Part shown: positions 53,901 through 63,283 of the stretch, in pieces
How the letters are laid out: each line of letters starts with the position of its first letter
How positions within the stretch are numbered: the first letter of the stretch is position 1
NCBI GenBank assembly: GCA_949316235.1
Contig: OX438741.1
Coordinates: 21,666,324-21,730,323, forward strand
Direction: 5' to 3'
DNA length: 64,000 nucleotides
DNA from: Oegoconia quadripuncta
Lineage: Eukaryota > Arthropoda > Insecta > Lepidoptera > Autostichidae
The notes under the pieces: model-generated
Database searches by the model: none
Told to the model about the DNA's origin: nothing
Seen by the model: the letters and a program-made list of their open reading frames with translations, nothing else
Made by a program: the position numbers and the translations under genes

Positions 53901-56900
53901 ACATTTTTTTTTGTAAATAAATACATAAATAAATAAAAAACATCAATAACTCGGGAACACAATGTCTGTATTCATCATACAAACATATGCCCCTAGCGGG
54001 ATTCGAACCCGCGACCTTTTGGTGTAGCAGTCAGAATTTTTAACCACTACACCAAACAGGTCGTTAATCTTCTTTCGATCTAATTCGAAGGTGAGTAGCG
54101 GTCTTGCTCAGTAGATGCATAGGCCAGATCCATGAAAGATTTAGAGTGTCATCATGTGAATAAACATTATTGCTTCAGGAAAAAGGAGTGCCACTGCGGG
54201 CTAGCGGCCACCAGCAGCGGCGGCGGGGAGGCGGAACTGCGGCGTCAGCTCCGCGAGCGGGATGAGCGGCTGCTGGCGCTGGAGGGGGAGTGCGCCAAGT
54301 GGGAGCAGCGGTACCTCGAAGAGGCCGCGCTCAGGCAGGCCGCCGTCTCCGCCGCCTCCATACCCAAGTGCGTCACTAATACCTTTTTACTAGTTTTGAT
54401 CCGGACGGTGGTTTAACAATAGCCTTAGCCACTCAACCGTCCGCCGCGCCGCGCCGTACCCCCTCTCTAACGTCCCGACGCGCGACCTTAGACTTATTGC
54501 GCTCAGAGGTCGCAACCTATCCGACAAAAAAAAAGATAGCAGGCAAACTACTATAACTATATCGAAACAAAAAAATGTACAAAGAGGAGAAAGTGTATAG
54601 AATTAACCATGTGAAAAGAAAATTATATCATTAAAATGCTAACTCCAAAAAAAAAATTGTCAAAGTCGGCGATATCAATAAATTTTCTTTAAGCCGAATT
54701 ATATGAAGGATATATCCGTTTTTATCAATTAAACTTATTTTAAAATATACTAGACTAATTAGTCTTTCTAAATACACCAATATGTCAATATCTAAGTATA
54801 CAATATGTAACAGAATAAATTGAAACAAACTGCTACTCCTCAATAATTACGACGGAATCTTCGACGTAAGAAAGTTAACAAGATGAAAATATGACGACAC
54901 ACGTTACTAATTTGTATGAAATCATTACTGGAACATATTGCACAGTACTTGAATATGCTCATACATAACCACTCTATCGTTTTTCAGTAATATTTCAATT
55001 AATGTAACACATTTAAAATTAAAAACAAACAAAGTAAACGCCGTGTTCCGTTCACAACAATGATTTACTTTTTTCCGTTGATCTAATTTATCTCCATTGT
55101 TTCGAAACAGTGGTTATCATATATATTCAGAAAGAACAAGTTTTTAGGATTATTTTCACATACAACAATCCCAGAATTAAATATTATAACATATAGAATT
55201 TACGACATATTTGCGGAGCTCCAAACCAAAACACACAACACGAAAAAAATTTCATTTGTCTGACTTTTATACTTTTTTTGTGGCTCAGATACTTGGCCGT
55301 CACTGTTCCTCGGTATATTTTATGATGAAATATGTATTAGAGCGCCGTCTAGCCATTTTTGTTTGTACCGAAAGGGCCTTTTGTCCCCATGAACGGATAA
55401 GGCTTTCTAAATAAAAGGGACACTTGGGACCATGAACGCTTGAGTGGTTAGGGGCATTTACATGGGCAATTTTTTAAGCATGAATAATCTGGATGAAGTA
55501 CAAATAAATAGTAAACGCAATTGCGTCACTAGTGCTTCAGTAAATCTTTTTGCCAAATTATAATACTGATCCGACTACATATTTGCGCGCTAAATAGCGC
55601 CTAAAGCGCCTCCGTGGCTCAATGTAAACAACATAGGGTTTACGAATCGATCCCCAGCGCGGTACATGTTTAGTACTCGGTTTGGTTGGTGGTAGGGCTT
55701 AAATGGTTTTAAATGCCCGCCTGGCTAGCTACCACCATCTTATCTAAATGTGCCGCCAAGCTGCAAACTTAATAGCGTTGTTGTGTTCCGGTTATCAGAG
55801 ATAACCAGTCCCCCAAATAAGATGGAGTTTTCGGGTCAGTACGCTGTCACCTTCGGCTCCATCTTCACTTAACATCAGGTGTGATTGAGGACAAGTATTA
55901 ACCTGTTGTGCATAAATAAAATTCTACTCCGAAGAGATCTCCGTCGATTATAATTTAGATTGTTGGAGGTGCCAATAACTTATTGGTACAATTTGTAAGA
56001 GAATAAACAACATAATATCCCAATAGTCCCCCAAATGAGTTGAGGGTTCCGGGTGAGCGTGCTTCCACCTTCGGCTTGATCTTCACTTAATATGGAGTGA
56101 TTGAGGTCAAACGTTAACTCGCTATGCATAAAACATGTTTGGTTATAATCTTCGTTGATTTCCTTTGCAGGGACGCGAAAATAGCAGCGCTTGAGAAAAC
56201 GTCAGCGGAATCAGAGAGGTTGATGGCAGAGGCGAGAAATGAAAAAATACGCCACATGGACGAACTTCACTCCGCACAAAAGAAAGTGGCGGATTTGGAG
56301 GGCAGGTATGTGTTACACAGTAAACTTCAAAAGTATATGCTGGCATGCTGTATGAAAAGTAAACAAAAACAGTGGTAGCCTACAGAAGGGAAACGGTCCA
56401 TAAGAACATGTGAAGGCGGAATGCATAGGACAATCAATAATGATTTGGAGAATTTGACGACCGATTGGTGTAGTGGATAGTGACCCTGTCAGCGAAACCA
56501 ACGGTTGCGGGTTCGAATCCCGCGACGGGTTTGTGTGATGAATATGAACAATTATTCCTGAGTCATGGATGTTTATATAAATATTTATGTATGTTTATCC
56601 GTTATCTAGTATCCATAGTACAAGCTTTGCTAAGTTTGGGACTAGGTGATTGGTGTAAGTGTCCGAAATATTTTATTTACTTATTACTCATAGTCATACA
56701 TCATATTTCCAGCCACTGATGTACAAGAAATATAGAGTTAAAACGGTTAAACCATAATGCTTTTTTTTTGGTTTATTCTCAACAATCTTGGAAGGCAAAG
56801 GGATCTGAGCCCATACAGCCTTTGTAGTATTCCTCCTGTAGTAATTCTTCCGTAAAGTGACAGAATGCTTTACGGAAGATTTTGGCGCCTTCTCGCGGGA

Positions 56901-59900
56901 ACCCGAATCACTTACTTGTGCCGTACAATATTCTGCCGTTATTAAACTTGAAACCTTAGAAAACACAAATTTCAAGAAATAAACACGCAAATGCCACATC
57001 ATTCACTGAGTTTCCGCCAAGAAGACTAAATCATAATGTTTTGTTTGCAGAGTGAAAGAGCTGGAGTCAAAGGTGGCGGAACGCGACGCAATGATCAAAG
57101 TACTTCAGAAGCATACGACTTCAGCCTACGACAGCGGCGCCTCGCTGCGGAACAACTCCAGCCGGGAGGAGCTGGGTAAATATCTCTGTTCTCATCCTAA
57201 ACGTATAACGTTATTTAGAACATGTTCAAAAAAGCTGTATTGAAACTAAAATTGCTCGATTTAGCTAAATTAGATAATAGTATTCGTTACTTAGTACTTA
57301 GTAGTAATACTATTATCTTTTTTTTAATTAGACATTTCGAAAACGTTCTCTGCTAACTTTTTATGACTCCTGGATCCTGCATACATATTACATAAGCAGG
57401 CAATTTATTCACATTTATAAAATTTTATTAGCAACGGTTTAAACATTTCCAATATGTTAAACTTAAAAGTCTATATGCAATGCCATCAGGAGTAAACGCC
57501 CGTAAGGTAAAACATAGAACCCGCGCCAGAAATTCTATTGTTTGTCTGTATTAATGAAATAATCGAAAAATATACACGTAAAAATGCGGACTATGTAAAT
57601 GTTTGGCGCCGCTTCCGAGGAATGCGGGCACGTCGTCGGTCGCATCACGAAGTGACGTAATGTGTTTTTTAACAATTTTACAGGAGAGCAAGTTGAACAA
57701 TATTATAGCAGAGTTAACACTCACGGCAAAATATTCTAAGCTTTTATATACGAAATAGCGCTGTTTTTTCGAAAGCTTTATTATTGATTAATAAGTGCAT
57801 TATATTATATATACGTTAAATGATCTAAATTTAGAGAAATTAATATTAAAAAAAAACAATCCACTTACGCCTCTTCATGATAAATAAAAAGGGAGCTAAA
57901 TGCGAGTTAATTTCATTTACGCCCACTGTATTACGGAGTAATAAAACACTGATATTTTGTTTTTACGTTGTTATTTATAATTATTATTAAATAAATAGAC
58001 CAAATGATTGATTGTGATTGAGGTCAAGTACGAACCCGTCGTTCATAAAAAAAAATGAAAATCTAAGATATAATATTTTTAATTTGCTCATGTGGTAATG
58101 ATTTGTATTTGTTTGTTTGTTTGTAAACACTTCATTGTACTTTATAAAATTTACAAAATTACTATGTCTACTTAAATTTAAATTAAATTGTTCAACTGTG
58201 GCACAAAAAACTTGTTTCATGCCTTTCTCAGTCCATTATAAAATTATAATGTAAAGTGCTTATTTCAGGCGCAACTCCCTTACTATCTGTTTCATTCCAC
58301 AAGAAACAAATGCAATCCCTAGTAGCTATCAGTATTTGAAGATTCATTCATGAACAGTCCCCTAACAGTGAGAGAGGGGTATGAAAAATTCTTGCAAATC
58401 AAAAGATGCGCAGCATATTGACTTATCTTCAATACCCTCTTTTTTAATATCCTCTTTTATTCTACGGACTGCTTCCTTCTCAGCTATGTATTTCTTGTAA
58501 TCGAACTACAGCTTTTCCTTAACTTATTTTTCGATTCCAGTGGGCCTGTCTAGCGGAGCGTCGTTCTCCAGCGCGGAGGGTGTCAGCGGCGGCAGCGTCA
58601 CGCGCTACCGGCACCTCGCGCGGCGGAACTACTCCCCGCACCGCGACACCTCCGCCGGTCGGTACCTGGGGCTCAACCCCCTAACTCAAAGCTATAGCGA
58701 TAGCAGTACATTGTCTGTCCTTGGCATTGCGCTACGATATGACAGGGACGGACAGTGCCTTGACGTCAGCAACGATAATTCCCAATTGGAGTTAGACGGT
58801 CTGATAGCAGGCCGGCCGTCACGTCACGTGTTTGTCACGTGGACTGTCGTTGGGCTGCTATGATCTCTTAATACTATTCAAATGTGGGTCATCATATCAG
58901 CCAAAAGACGTCCACTGCTGTCCAGCAAAGATCTCAACAATGTGGTCGCCACTCGAGAACCTTTCCGCTTCAACGGCCGTCGGTCCTACGAGCAATGTGC
59001 CCCGCCCACTGCCACTCCAGTTTGGCAATTTTTCGGGCTATATCGGTCACCTTGATTCTCCTGCGGATCCTCATTTCTGATTCGATCCGAAATGCTGCTC
59101 AGTTTAAGTGATATAAATCTGTATATGTCGCAGACATATACAGTATTTAACCCCCCCCCGTAGCTCAATGTTGACAACATAAAAATAAAAACAAATAGGA
59201 TTTACGAATCGGAGGTCCCGGGTTCGATCCCCAGCGGGATGTTTAGTGGTCGGTTTAGTTGGTGGTAGAGCAATTTAAATGTCCGCCTGGCCATCCATCA
59301 CCTTATCCACCATCTTTTCTAAGTCTGCCGCCAAACATCAATGTTAATAGCATTGTTGTGTTCCGTTGTCAAAGATAGATAGCCCAAATAAGATGGGGTT
59401 TCCAGGTCAGTACGCTTCCACCTTCGTCCTCATCATCACTTAACATCAGGTGTGATTATGGTCAAGAGTTAACTGGTTGAGCATTAAAAAAGGCAGATTG
59501 TTGAATGGGCCATTTTATGAAATGTCTAGGCTGGTTAGGTTGCTTTGAATACTGCCGACGAGCCCCACGCAATTGCCAATAATGTGGGAAGTATCCGCCA
59601 TACATAACGATCAGGCGGATCGGAATGGCATTTCATGAAATGGCTAATTCAACGATCTCTTGCGACTTATACATAACGTCACGACAAGGGAACGTGGCCT
59701 CCACTACAAATGTTCGTTCTAACAACGCCCGCAAATTTATAGATGTTTCTCGGTCTCTTACCAAATCTAGTATTAATTGAATACGTTGACGTAGGTTGCG
59801 GGTTCGACAGCACCTCTCTCCGGCTGGACGAGCAGCTGGCCGCCCTGGAGTCCCGCCTGGAGCGGCCGCCCGTGCCCGCAGTGAGTTACCTGCCCCCCGA

Positions 59901-59928
59901 CCAGCGCCCGCATGCCTCCTACTACTGA
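44830..59928 (+). CDS. Amot: Angiomotin, 15 exons, about 753 aa
   Basis: Exons join in frame: 44830-44902, 45962-46125, 46506-46660, 47442-47646, 48339-48565, 49172-49364, 50501-50650, 51175-51283, 51892-52037, 53220-53359, 54179-54367, 56171-56305, 57051-57175, 58541-58657, 59795-59928. The N-terminal 300 residues are Ser/Asn/Pro-rich with SPPDYG, a PPxY-type motif for WW domains of Yorkie/YAP. From about residue 310 a coiled coil follows the vertebrate AMOT domain: [50 protein letters not shown] and [11 protein letters not shown]. Angiomotins bind membranes, junction proteins and actin and restrain YAP/Yorkie. The C-terminus (ASYY) lacks the vertebrate EYLI-type PDZ ligand. The start ATG and the last splice are the least certain parts. 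Confidence 0.9.
45962..46125 (+). CDS. Amot: Amot exon 2
   Basis: Encodes [20 protein letters not shown], then [20 protein letters not shown] and [12 protein letters not shown]. Acceptor TTATAG, donor GTGATT, phase 1 to 0. Confidence 0.75.
46506..46660 (+). CDS. Amot: Amot exon 3, Ser/Asn-rich
   Basis: Encodes [20 protein letters not shown], then [20 protein letters not shown] and SWPPRPTPI. The NRNSLK motif echoes the end of exon 2. The frame used differs from the longest open frame over this stretch; it is set by the exon phases. Confidence 0.8.
46962..47170. mobile_element. Lepidopteran dispersed repeat in Amot intron 3
   Basis: Starts in a T run and continues GAGCATGCGGGTCACCTGAT, then GGACACCCGCAACACC, GGGTCACAGATGCGTTGCCG and TTCGGGAATACTGC. 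I recognise this order as a very common interspersed sequence of moth and butterfly genomes. Its class is not settled from this copy. Confidence 0.65.
47442..47646 (+). CDS. Amot: Amot exon 4 with PPxY motif
   Basis: Encodes [20 protein letters not shown] and, further on, [20 protein letters not shown] then GVQ. PPDY fits the PPxY motif by which angiomotins bind WW domains of YAP/Yorkie and Nedd4-type ligases. Acceptor TTTCCAG; donor GTATGT. Confidence 0.85.
48339..48565 (+). CDS. Amot: Amot exon 5
   Basis: Encodes [20 protein letters not shown] then [20 protein letters not shown] and a Lys-rich tail [38 protein letters not shown] is a conserved-looking helix before the coiled coil. Donor AG|GTGAGT. 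Confidence 0.85.
48941..49136 (+). mobile_element. RTE-like retroelement 3' end at the Amot exon 6 border
   Basis: ACTAGCTGTCCGCCCGCGGC, then TCGGGATAAAAAGTATCCTA and TTTCGCATTTATAATATTAG form the usual 3' end of lepidopteran RTE-type elements or their SINE partners. It stops about 36 nt before the splice acceptor of exon 6. Confidence 0.65.
49172..49364 (+). CDS. Amot: Amot exon 6, start of the coiled coil
   Basis: Encodes [20 protein letters not shown], then [20 protein letters not shown] and [17 protein letters not shown]. Two acceptors 12 nt apart (first base 49172 or 49184) both keep the frame. A retroelement 3' end sits directly upstream. Confidence 0.8.
49797..49945. repeat. Tandem repeat, four units of about 41 bp
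   Basis: Four copies of a unit around AGCTATATGGAGGACAGCC followed by an A run, in Amot intron 6. Copies are similar but not identical. The out-of-frame repeats read MAVLHIAFF on the minus strand, with no sign of being a gene. Confidence 0.9.
50501..50650 (+). CDS. Amot: Amot exon 7, coiled coil
   Basis: Encodes [20 protein letters not shown], then [20 protein letters not shown] and [10 protein letters not shown]. It follows the AMOT pattern [20 protein letters not shown] ... RRMHDFNRDL. Exactly 50 codons. Confidence 0.93.
50720..50885 (+). mobile_element. SINE-B copy, partial
   Basis: GCCTCCATAGGGAATTGTAA at the head and GTCTGCCTGGTCAGCTACCA further on match the family described at 55607. 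Truncated after about 165 bp. Confidence 0.6.
51175..51283 (+). CDS. Amot: Amot exon 8, coiled coil
   Basis: Encodes [20 protein letters not shown] then [16 protein letters not shown]. It corresponds to the DTRKTISQLFAKNK region of vertebrate AMOT. Donor A|GTGAGT, phase 1. Confidence 0.88.
51892..52037 (+). CDS. Amot: Amot exon 9, coiled coil
   Basis: Encodes [20 protein letters not shown], then [20 protein letters not shown] and SNVVRLEDE. Very close to the family sequence [20 protein letters not shown]. Confidence 0.95.
52375..52555 (+). mobile_element. SINE-B 3' part
   Basis: From TGCCGCCAAGCAGCAATGTT through GTGTGATTGAGGTCAAGTAC to CCGTTGTGCATAAAAAAAAA. Head missing. Confidence 0.65.
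53220..53359 (+). CDS. Amot: Amot exon 10, coiled coil
   Basis: Encodes [20 protein letters not shown], then [20 protein letters not shown] and KELQTL. It matches the family segment [20 protein letters not shown] with [20 protein letters not shown]. Confidence 0.93.
53487..53680 (+). mobile_element. SINE-B 3' part
   Basis: Starts TACCACCATCTTATCTAAGT and ends ATTGTGCATACAAAAAAAAG, with the diagnostic GATTGAGGTCAAGTGC. Head missing. Confidence 0.65.
53796..54064 (-). mobile_element. SINE-A copy, best preserved
   Basis: On the minus strand: TGGTGTAGTGGTTAAAAATT (A-box area), GGTTCGAATCCCGC (B box), body with CCATCTGGTATCCATAATAC, TAGTTGCTTGGTGTGGAACT and AGATGGCGCTGTG, and an AAATAAAT-rich end. 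The pair of polymerase III boxes shows a tRNA origin. It lies just before Amot exon 11. Confidence 0.85.
54179..54367 (+). CDS. Amot: Amot exon 11, conserved WEQ.YLEE block
   Basis: Encodes [20 protein letters not shown], then [20 protein letters not shown] and [20 protein letters not shown]. This is the most conserved part of angiomotins. The donor is GTGCGT. Confidence 0.95.
54368..55606. other. Left part of Amot intron 11
   Basis: About 1.2 kb of AT-rich intron with A runs. No exon, RNA gene or recognised element before the SINE-B copy at 55607. Confidence 0.5.
55607..55922 (+). mobile_element. SINE-B copy (tRNA-derived)
   Basis: Head GCCTCCGTGGCTCAATGTAA with an A-box-like TGGCTCAATG and a damaged B box (GAATCGATCCCCAGCG). 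Body CCGCCTGGCTAGCTACCACC, then TTCCGGTTATCAGAGATAAC, and tail GATTGAGGACAAGTATTAAC with a short A tail. Copies recur at 50.7, 52.4, 53.5, 56.0, 58.0, 59.2 and 62.1 kb, all on the plus strand. Confidence 0.8.
56020..56134 (+). mobile_element. SINE-B tail fragment
   Basis: CCCCCAAATGAGTTGAGGGT through GATTGAGGTCAAACGTTAAC to GCATAAAAC. Only the last third of the family remains. Confidence 0.6.
56171..56305 (+). CDS. Amot: Amot exon 12, coiled coil
   Basis: Encodes [20 protein letters not shown], then [20 protein letters not shown] and ADLEG. Acceptor TTTGCAG, donor GTATGT. Continues the heptad pattern. Confidence 0.9.
56457..56690 (+). mobile_element. SINE-A copy, plus orientation
   Basis: GATTGGTGTAGTGGATAGTG (A-box area), GGTTCGAATCCCGC (B box), then GATGAATATGAACAATTATT and CCATAGTACAAGCTTTGC, ending in a TATTTTATTTACTTATT tail. 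Both polymerase III boxes look intact. Confidence 0.85.
56815..57022 (-). mobile_element. Retroposon of the (GAA)n-tail family, partial copy
   Basis: Contains GAATGCTTTACGGAAGATTT, GGCGCC, CTCGCGGGAACCCGAA and TTCTGCCGTTATTAAACTTG in the same order as the copies at 24.86 and 62.87 kb, but diverged and short. It ends at a head-like CCGCCAAGAAG. Confidence 0.6.
57051..57175 (+). CDS. Amot: Amot exon 13, end of the coiled coil
   Basis: Encodes [20 protein letters not shown], then [31 protein letters not shown] equals the family's [11 protein letters not shown]. Donor G|GTAAAT, phase 1. Confidence 0.94.
57176..58540. other. Amot intron 13
   Basis: A 1.37-kb AT-rich intron with a 45-bp SINE-B tail piece at 58010-58055 (GATTGAGGTCAAGTACGAAC). 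Nothing else recognised. Confidence 0.5.
58541..58657 (+). CDS. Amot: Amot exon 14, Ser/Arg-rich tail
   Basis: Encodes [20 protein letters not shown] then [19 protein letters not shown]. Two donors are possible, after 58657 (GTCGGT) or 58661 (GTACCT), each pairing in frame with a different acceptor of exon 15. The frame also stays open to a stop ending at 58863, which would give an alternative C-terminus if the intron is retained. Confidence 0.75.
59158..59492 (+). mobile_element. SINE-B copy in Amot intron 14
   Basis: GTAGCTCAATGTTGACAACA, then GGGTTCGATCCCCAGCGGGA (B box), GTCCGCCTGGCC, and tail GTGTGATTATGGTCAAGAGT. A 15-nt insertion of A-rich sequence lies in the head. Confidence 0.75.
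59795..59928 (+). CDS. Amot: Amot exon 15, C-terminus
   Basis: Encodes [20 protein letters not shown] then [19 protein letters not shown] and TGA. Acceptor at 59794 (GACGTAG) or 59810 (TTCGACAG). GC content is high and contrasts with the flanks. No clear AATAAA was found within the next few hundred bases. Confidence 0.75.
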
Positions 59929-62055
59929 CACCACACCCGCACACCATAGTTGAGGCGAACGTGGCTGACCCCAGCTGTGGGCGTGGGATAAAGACGCGCG
60001 TATCTCCGATGGCAATGGTGGCGATTTTAATGACACTACAAGTAATTTTAGGGTGGTGGTAGGTGGAAGAAAGATTGTATCACTTTAAAATTATTTTAGG
60101 TGTCATGACGTTGATATGACATTGAAAATGACATAATACTATTGAGTCTCCATAAAAGTGGCAAAGCCGATTTCAATGCGGGTTTATTCCTTAATACCTT
60201 TAACTCTAATGCATCATCAGCTCTGTTACGATACGACATACATTTTGCAACTAGGCATAGTGTACCAACCCAATCACTGGCTTAGAATTTCGGGTATAGA
60301 TTCCAGTATGAGTAGGCACTGCTGCAAATACAAAAATCTCAAGTGGAATTTCGAAAATTCGTAACTGTTCAGTAAGTAGTACACATCTTATAATTCAAAT
60401 CGCTTTATAACATCATTTTAAATTACAAAATTACAAAGTGCAATAACTAATGGAAAAACCAGGACCAATTCAGGATATATTTAGGATTATGTTTTTATTT
60501 TAGAGGTAATTTTGTAATTTTTTACATCGAACCTTATTAGGTTCCTCAACTCGTGGTTTGAGCTTATATAAGACATTGTTACTTATATCCCTTGGTTTGC
60601 TTTACTTTGGAACATACCGTCACTAGTTTTTATGCAGGATTGGAATGCTTAACTTCACTTTCTCATACTGAAATCTCCGCCTTGGAATTTAGAAACTTAA
60701 AGAGTTCCGATCTTCCTATGGGTACTTCAGATTTTGACCTCGAGAGTATCTTCTTTGCAATGAAAAAAGAATCACAAATATAAAAGCCACTGTAAATAGA
60801 TCGTGGAATCGCAGAGTAAGATAGAACAAGTCGATCACGTAATCAAACACAAAAATTTTTATTCGTTCTATTCGGTAAAGTTTTGGTCGCCCTTGTTATT
60901 TGTATCTTTATGGAATCGCGTCTCTATCAGTGATAGATGCCCATGCCAGAATTTAATTCAAATTTCAATAGATTTAAATACGTTTTGCTATATTAAAAGT
61001 AATTAATTATGGTGCACGATGGAAACGTAGAACGTAAGCTCTTAGAAATCGATTCATGTGTTTATTAATCAAAAAAGGACGAATTGAATAGAGTAAGCAA
61101 GGTTTATTACATCAGATTGCTTGTCCTATGAACCGATTCCCGTGTTAAGGCCCGTATTACAGAATCATGCTCAAGTTATGGATCTCTACTTAAAATTAGT
61201 TGGAAAGGAATAGATAAATTCATATTTTTGCGGCGAGATAGACAAGGTATAATACACAGACTTGAGCGTTGTTCTGTAATACAGAGGAGGTGACATGTCA
61301 TTTCAATCTTTTTTGACTTTCTTTTGAAAGCTTGTACTTAAATGCTGTCATTTGTGCCACTGGAGATAGCGTTTGTTCGTCTCAACTTAAGCGATCTGTA
61401 AAAAGAGTAAATAATTGTTTATTTGATGCGTAAATTCTTATTTGTCTACCTACACTTAGTAGACCAAAATGTACTTTAACTAAATAGATATGTGTGAAAT
61501 GTACAATGTACTACATCTTTAGGAGCGCGTGTATAAAAAAAACTTGAAAAACTGCTTCGGCTCATATTTCATATAACCGACGACAAAATGAGAAAAAAAA
61601 TTATCAGAAATTTTTCTGATTTCGTTTTCAGCATTCCTATATTTTCTGATAATCGATGTCTTTATTCCATATAACATTCCTTCAGCCTTGTACAAGCCAC
61701 AACAATGCTTTGTTTTTGTGTATCTGTGTGAGTTTAGTTTGTTGACTGAGTTAAGCTTAACATCTGGCTTTCTAACAGAAGTTTTTGCCTCTAAAAACTT
61801 ATGTCCAGAAATATTACATTAAAAAAAAAAAAAATACAAGCATAGAAAATATACCTGAATGTCATGGAATAATTTGATCGGTGCTCTCCTTTATATCCAC
61901 ACTGATAGGGTTATTCGAGAAAATCTGTTTCATGAGATTCCGGTCGGTCTTCAAATGAATTGGAGTAAGATTTTATATGATTTGAATGGTAGAATCGAAC
62001 TTACGCGTAACGATAGTAATTTGTTCATACAAAATTGCGCGCTTACGCTTTTTAA
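59929..62055. other. Spacer downstream of Amot, left part
   Basis: Contains the presumed Amot 3' UTR, a small inverted-repeat element at 61149-61288 and otherwise AT-rich sequence. No gene recognised; short frames lack any motif. Confidence 0.5.
61149..61288. mobile_element. Short inverted-repeat element
   Basis: GGCCCGTATTACAGAATCAT with GCTCAAG at the left is mirrored by CTTGAGCGTTGTTCTGTAAT with ACAGAG at the right; the hairpin is imperfect. Similar CCCGTATTA ends occur near 29157. Confidence 0.5.
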
Positions 62056-62335
62056 ACCGCCTCCGTGGCTCAATGTAAACAACTTTGGGTTTACGATTCG
62101 GAGGTCGCGGGTTCGATCCCCAGCGGGGTACATGTTTAAGTACTCGGTTTGGTTGGTGGTAGGGCATTTTAAAATGTCCGCCTGGCTAGCTACCACCATC
62201 TTATCTAAATCTGCCGCCAAGCAGCAATGTTAATAGCATTGTTGTTCCGGTTGTCAGAGATAAGATTCGACCTCATCTTCACTTAAAATCAGGTGTGATT
62301 GAGGTCAAGTACGATCCCGTCGTGCATAAAAAAAA
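62056..62335 (+). mobile_element. SINE-B copy
   Basis: CCGCCTCCGTGGCTCAATGT, then GGAGGTCGCGGGTTCGATCC (B box), GTCCGCCTGGCTAGCTACCA, GATTGAGGTCAAGTACGATC and an A tail of nine. The best-preserved copy of this family here. Confidence 0.85.
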
Positions 62336-62872
62336 AACAAGTTGGCCATTATAAGCTCGCATAAATTGCGTACAAAGTATATCTTATCTATCACACCGCG
62401 CAAGTCCGGTTCTGCATCAAAATATAAGTTACTTGTAAAAAGTTTCTGCTACATAAGTCCAATGACTAATCACTGGTAGCACTAACTCTCATTCAATTCC
62501 CACTGAGTTAGGACATGAATCTAGTGTGGTTGCGCAATAGTCATTCATAGCAAAGTGCACTTATCAAATTTACCTAACTTGTTTGTACTATTTATGAATG
62601 TTCTCTGTTGTACTTGGACGTCACGTTCCCTTCATGTTAGATTGCATATACCGGAATCTGCACTGAAGGTGGCTCCTTATCGTACAATTTAACATTTCTT
62701 GTGGTCCGAATGGGGTGGCGAGGGGGGAGGGGGACATTGCCCGTATTGCTCAGTCGGTTCAATGCCAGCGAGTACAAAACGTCCTTTTGACGTTTTGATG
62801 ACAGCGCTCACACCATCCACACATTAGTAATTTTGAACTGTGAGTGCTGTAATAATGATATTGAGTACATGA

Positions 62873-63283
62873 TGGCTTTTTGGCGGGAACTCGGCGAGTG
62901 AAGTAGCATTTTTCTTTATAAGTCTTAAAATTTGTGCATTCTAACTTTTGAAGCTTAATAATGGCAGAATATTGTGCAGCAAACGTTAGTGTTGGTGTAC
63001 AGGTGAAGGGAAGTGTAAATTAAAGTGCGTAACGGAGCTTTCGGGTTCCCACAAGAAGCCGCCAAAATCTTTCGTAAAGCATTCTGCCACTTTACTGAAG
63101 AATGACTTGACCGTGACTGTGACTAGACTCTGTATACGACGAATTACTTGTTTTGATTGAGACTGACCTATAAACTGAAGAAATAAGATAAATAAAAATT
63201 TTCACTCGAAACTGGCAGTAATGTCCCTCGACAATGAGGTTGACTGGTTGCCATCCTCAAAAATAAGAAGAAGAAGAAGAGTA
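62873..63283 (+). mobile_element. Retroposon of an unnamed family with (GAA)n tail, copy 2
   Basis: Starts GGCTTTTTGGCGGGAACTCG, ends AATAAGAAGAAGAAGA, and is flanked by an 11-bp direct repeat GAGTACATGAT on both sides. It is close to the reverse complement of 24856-25262. Target duplication plus a 3' simple repeat indicate retroposition. No coding frame and no clear tRNA boxes. Confidence 0.8.

Noticed and set aside
54001..54062. tRNA gene
   Set aside because: A and B boxes are present but the cloverleaf is not complete and the sequence continues into a repeated SINE body; the same applies at 56457, 59158 and 62056.
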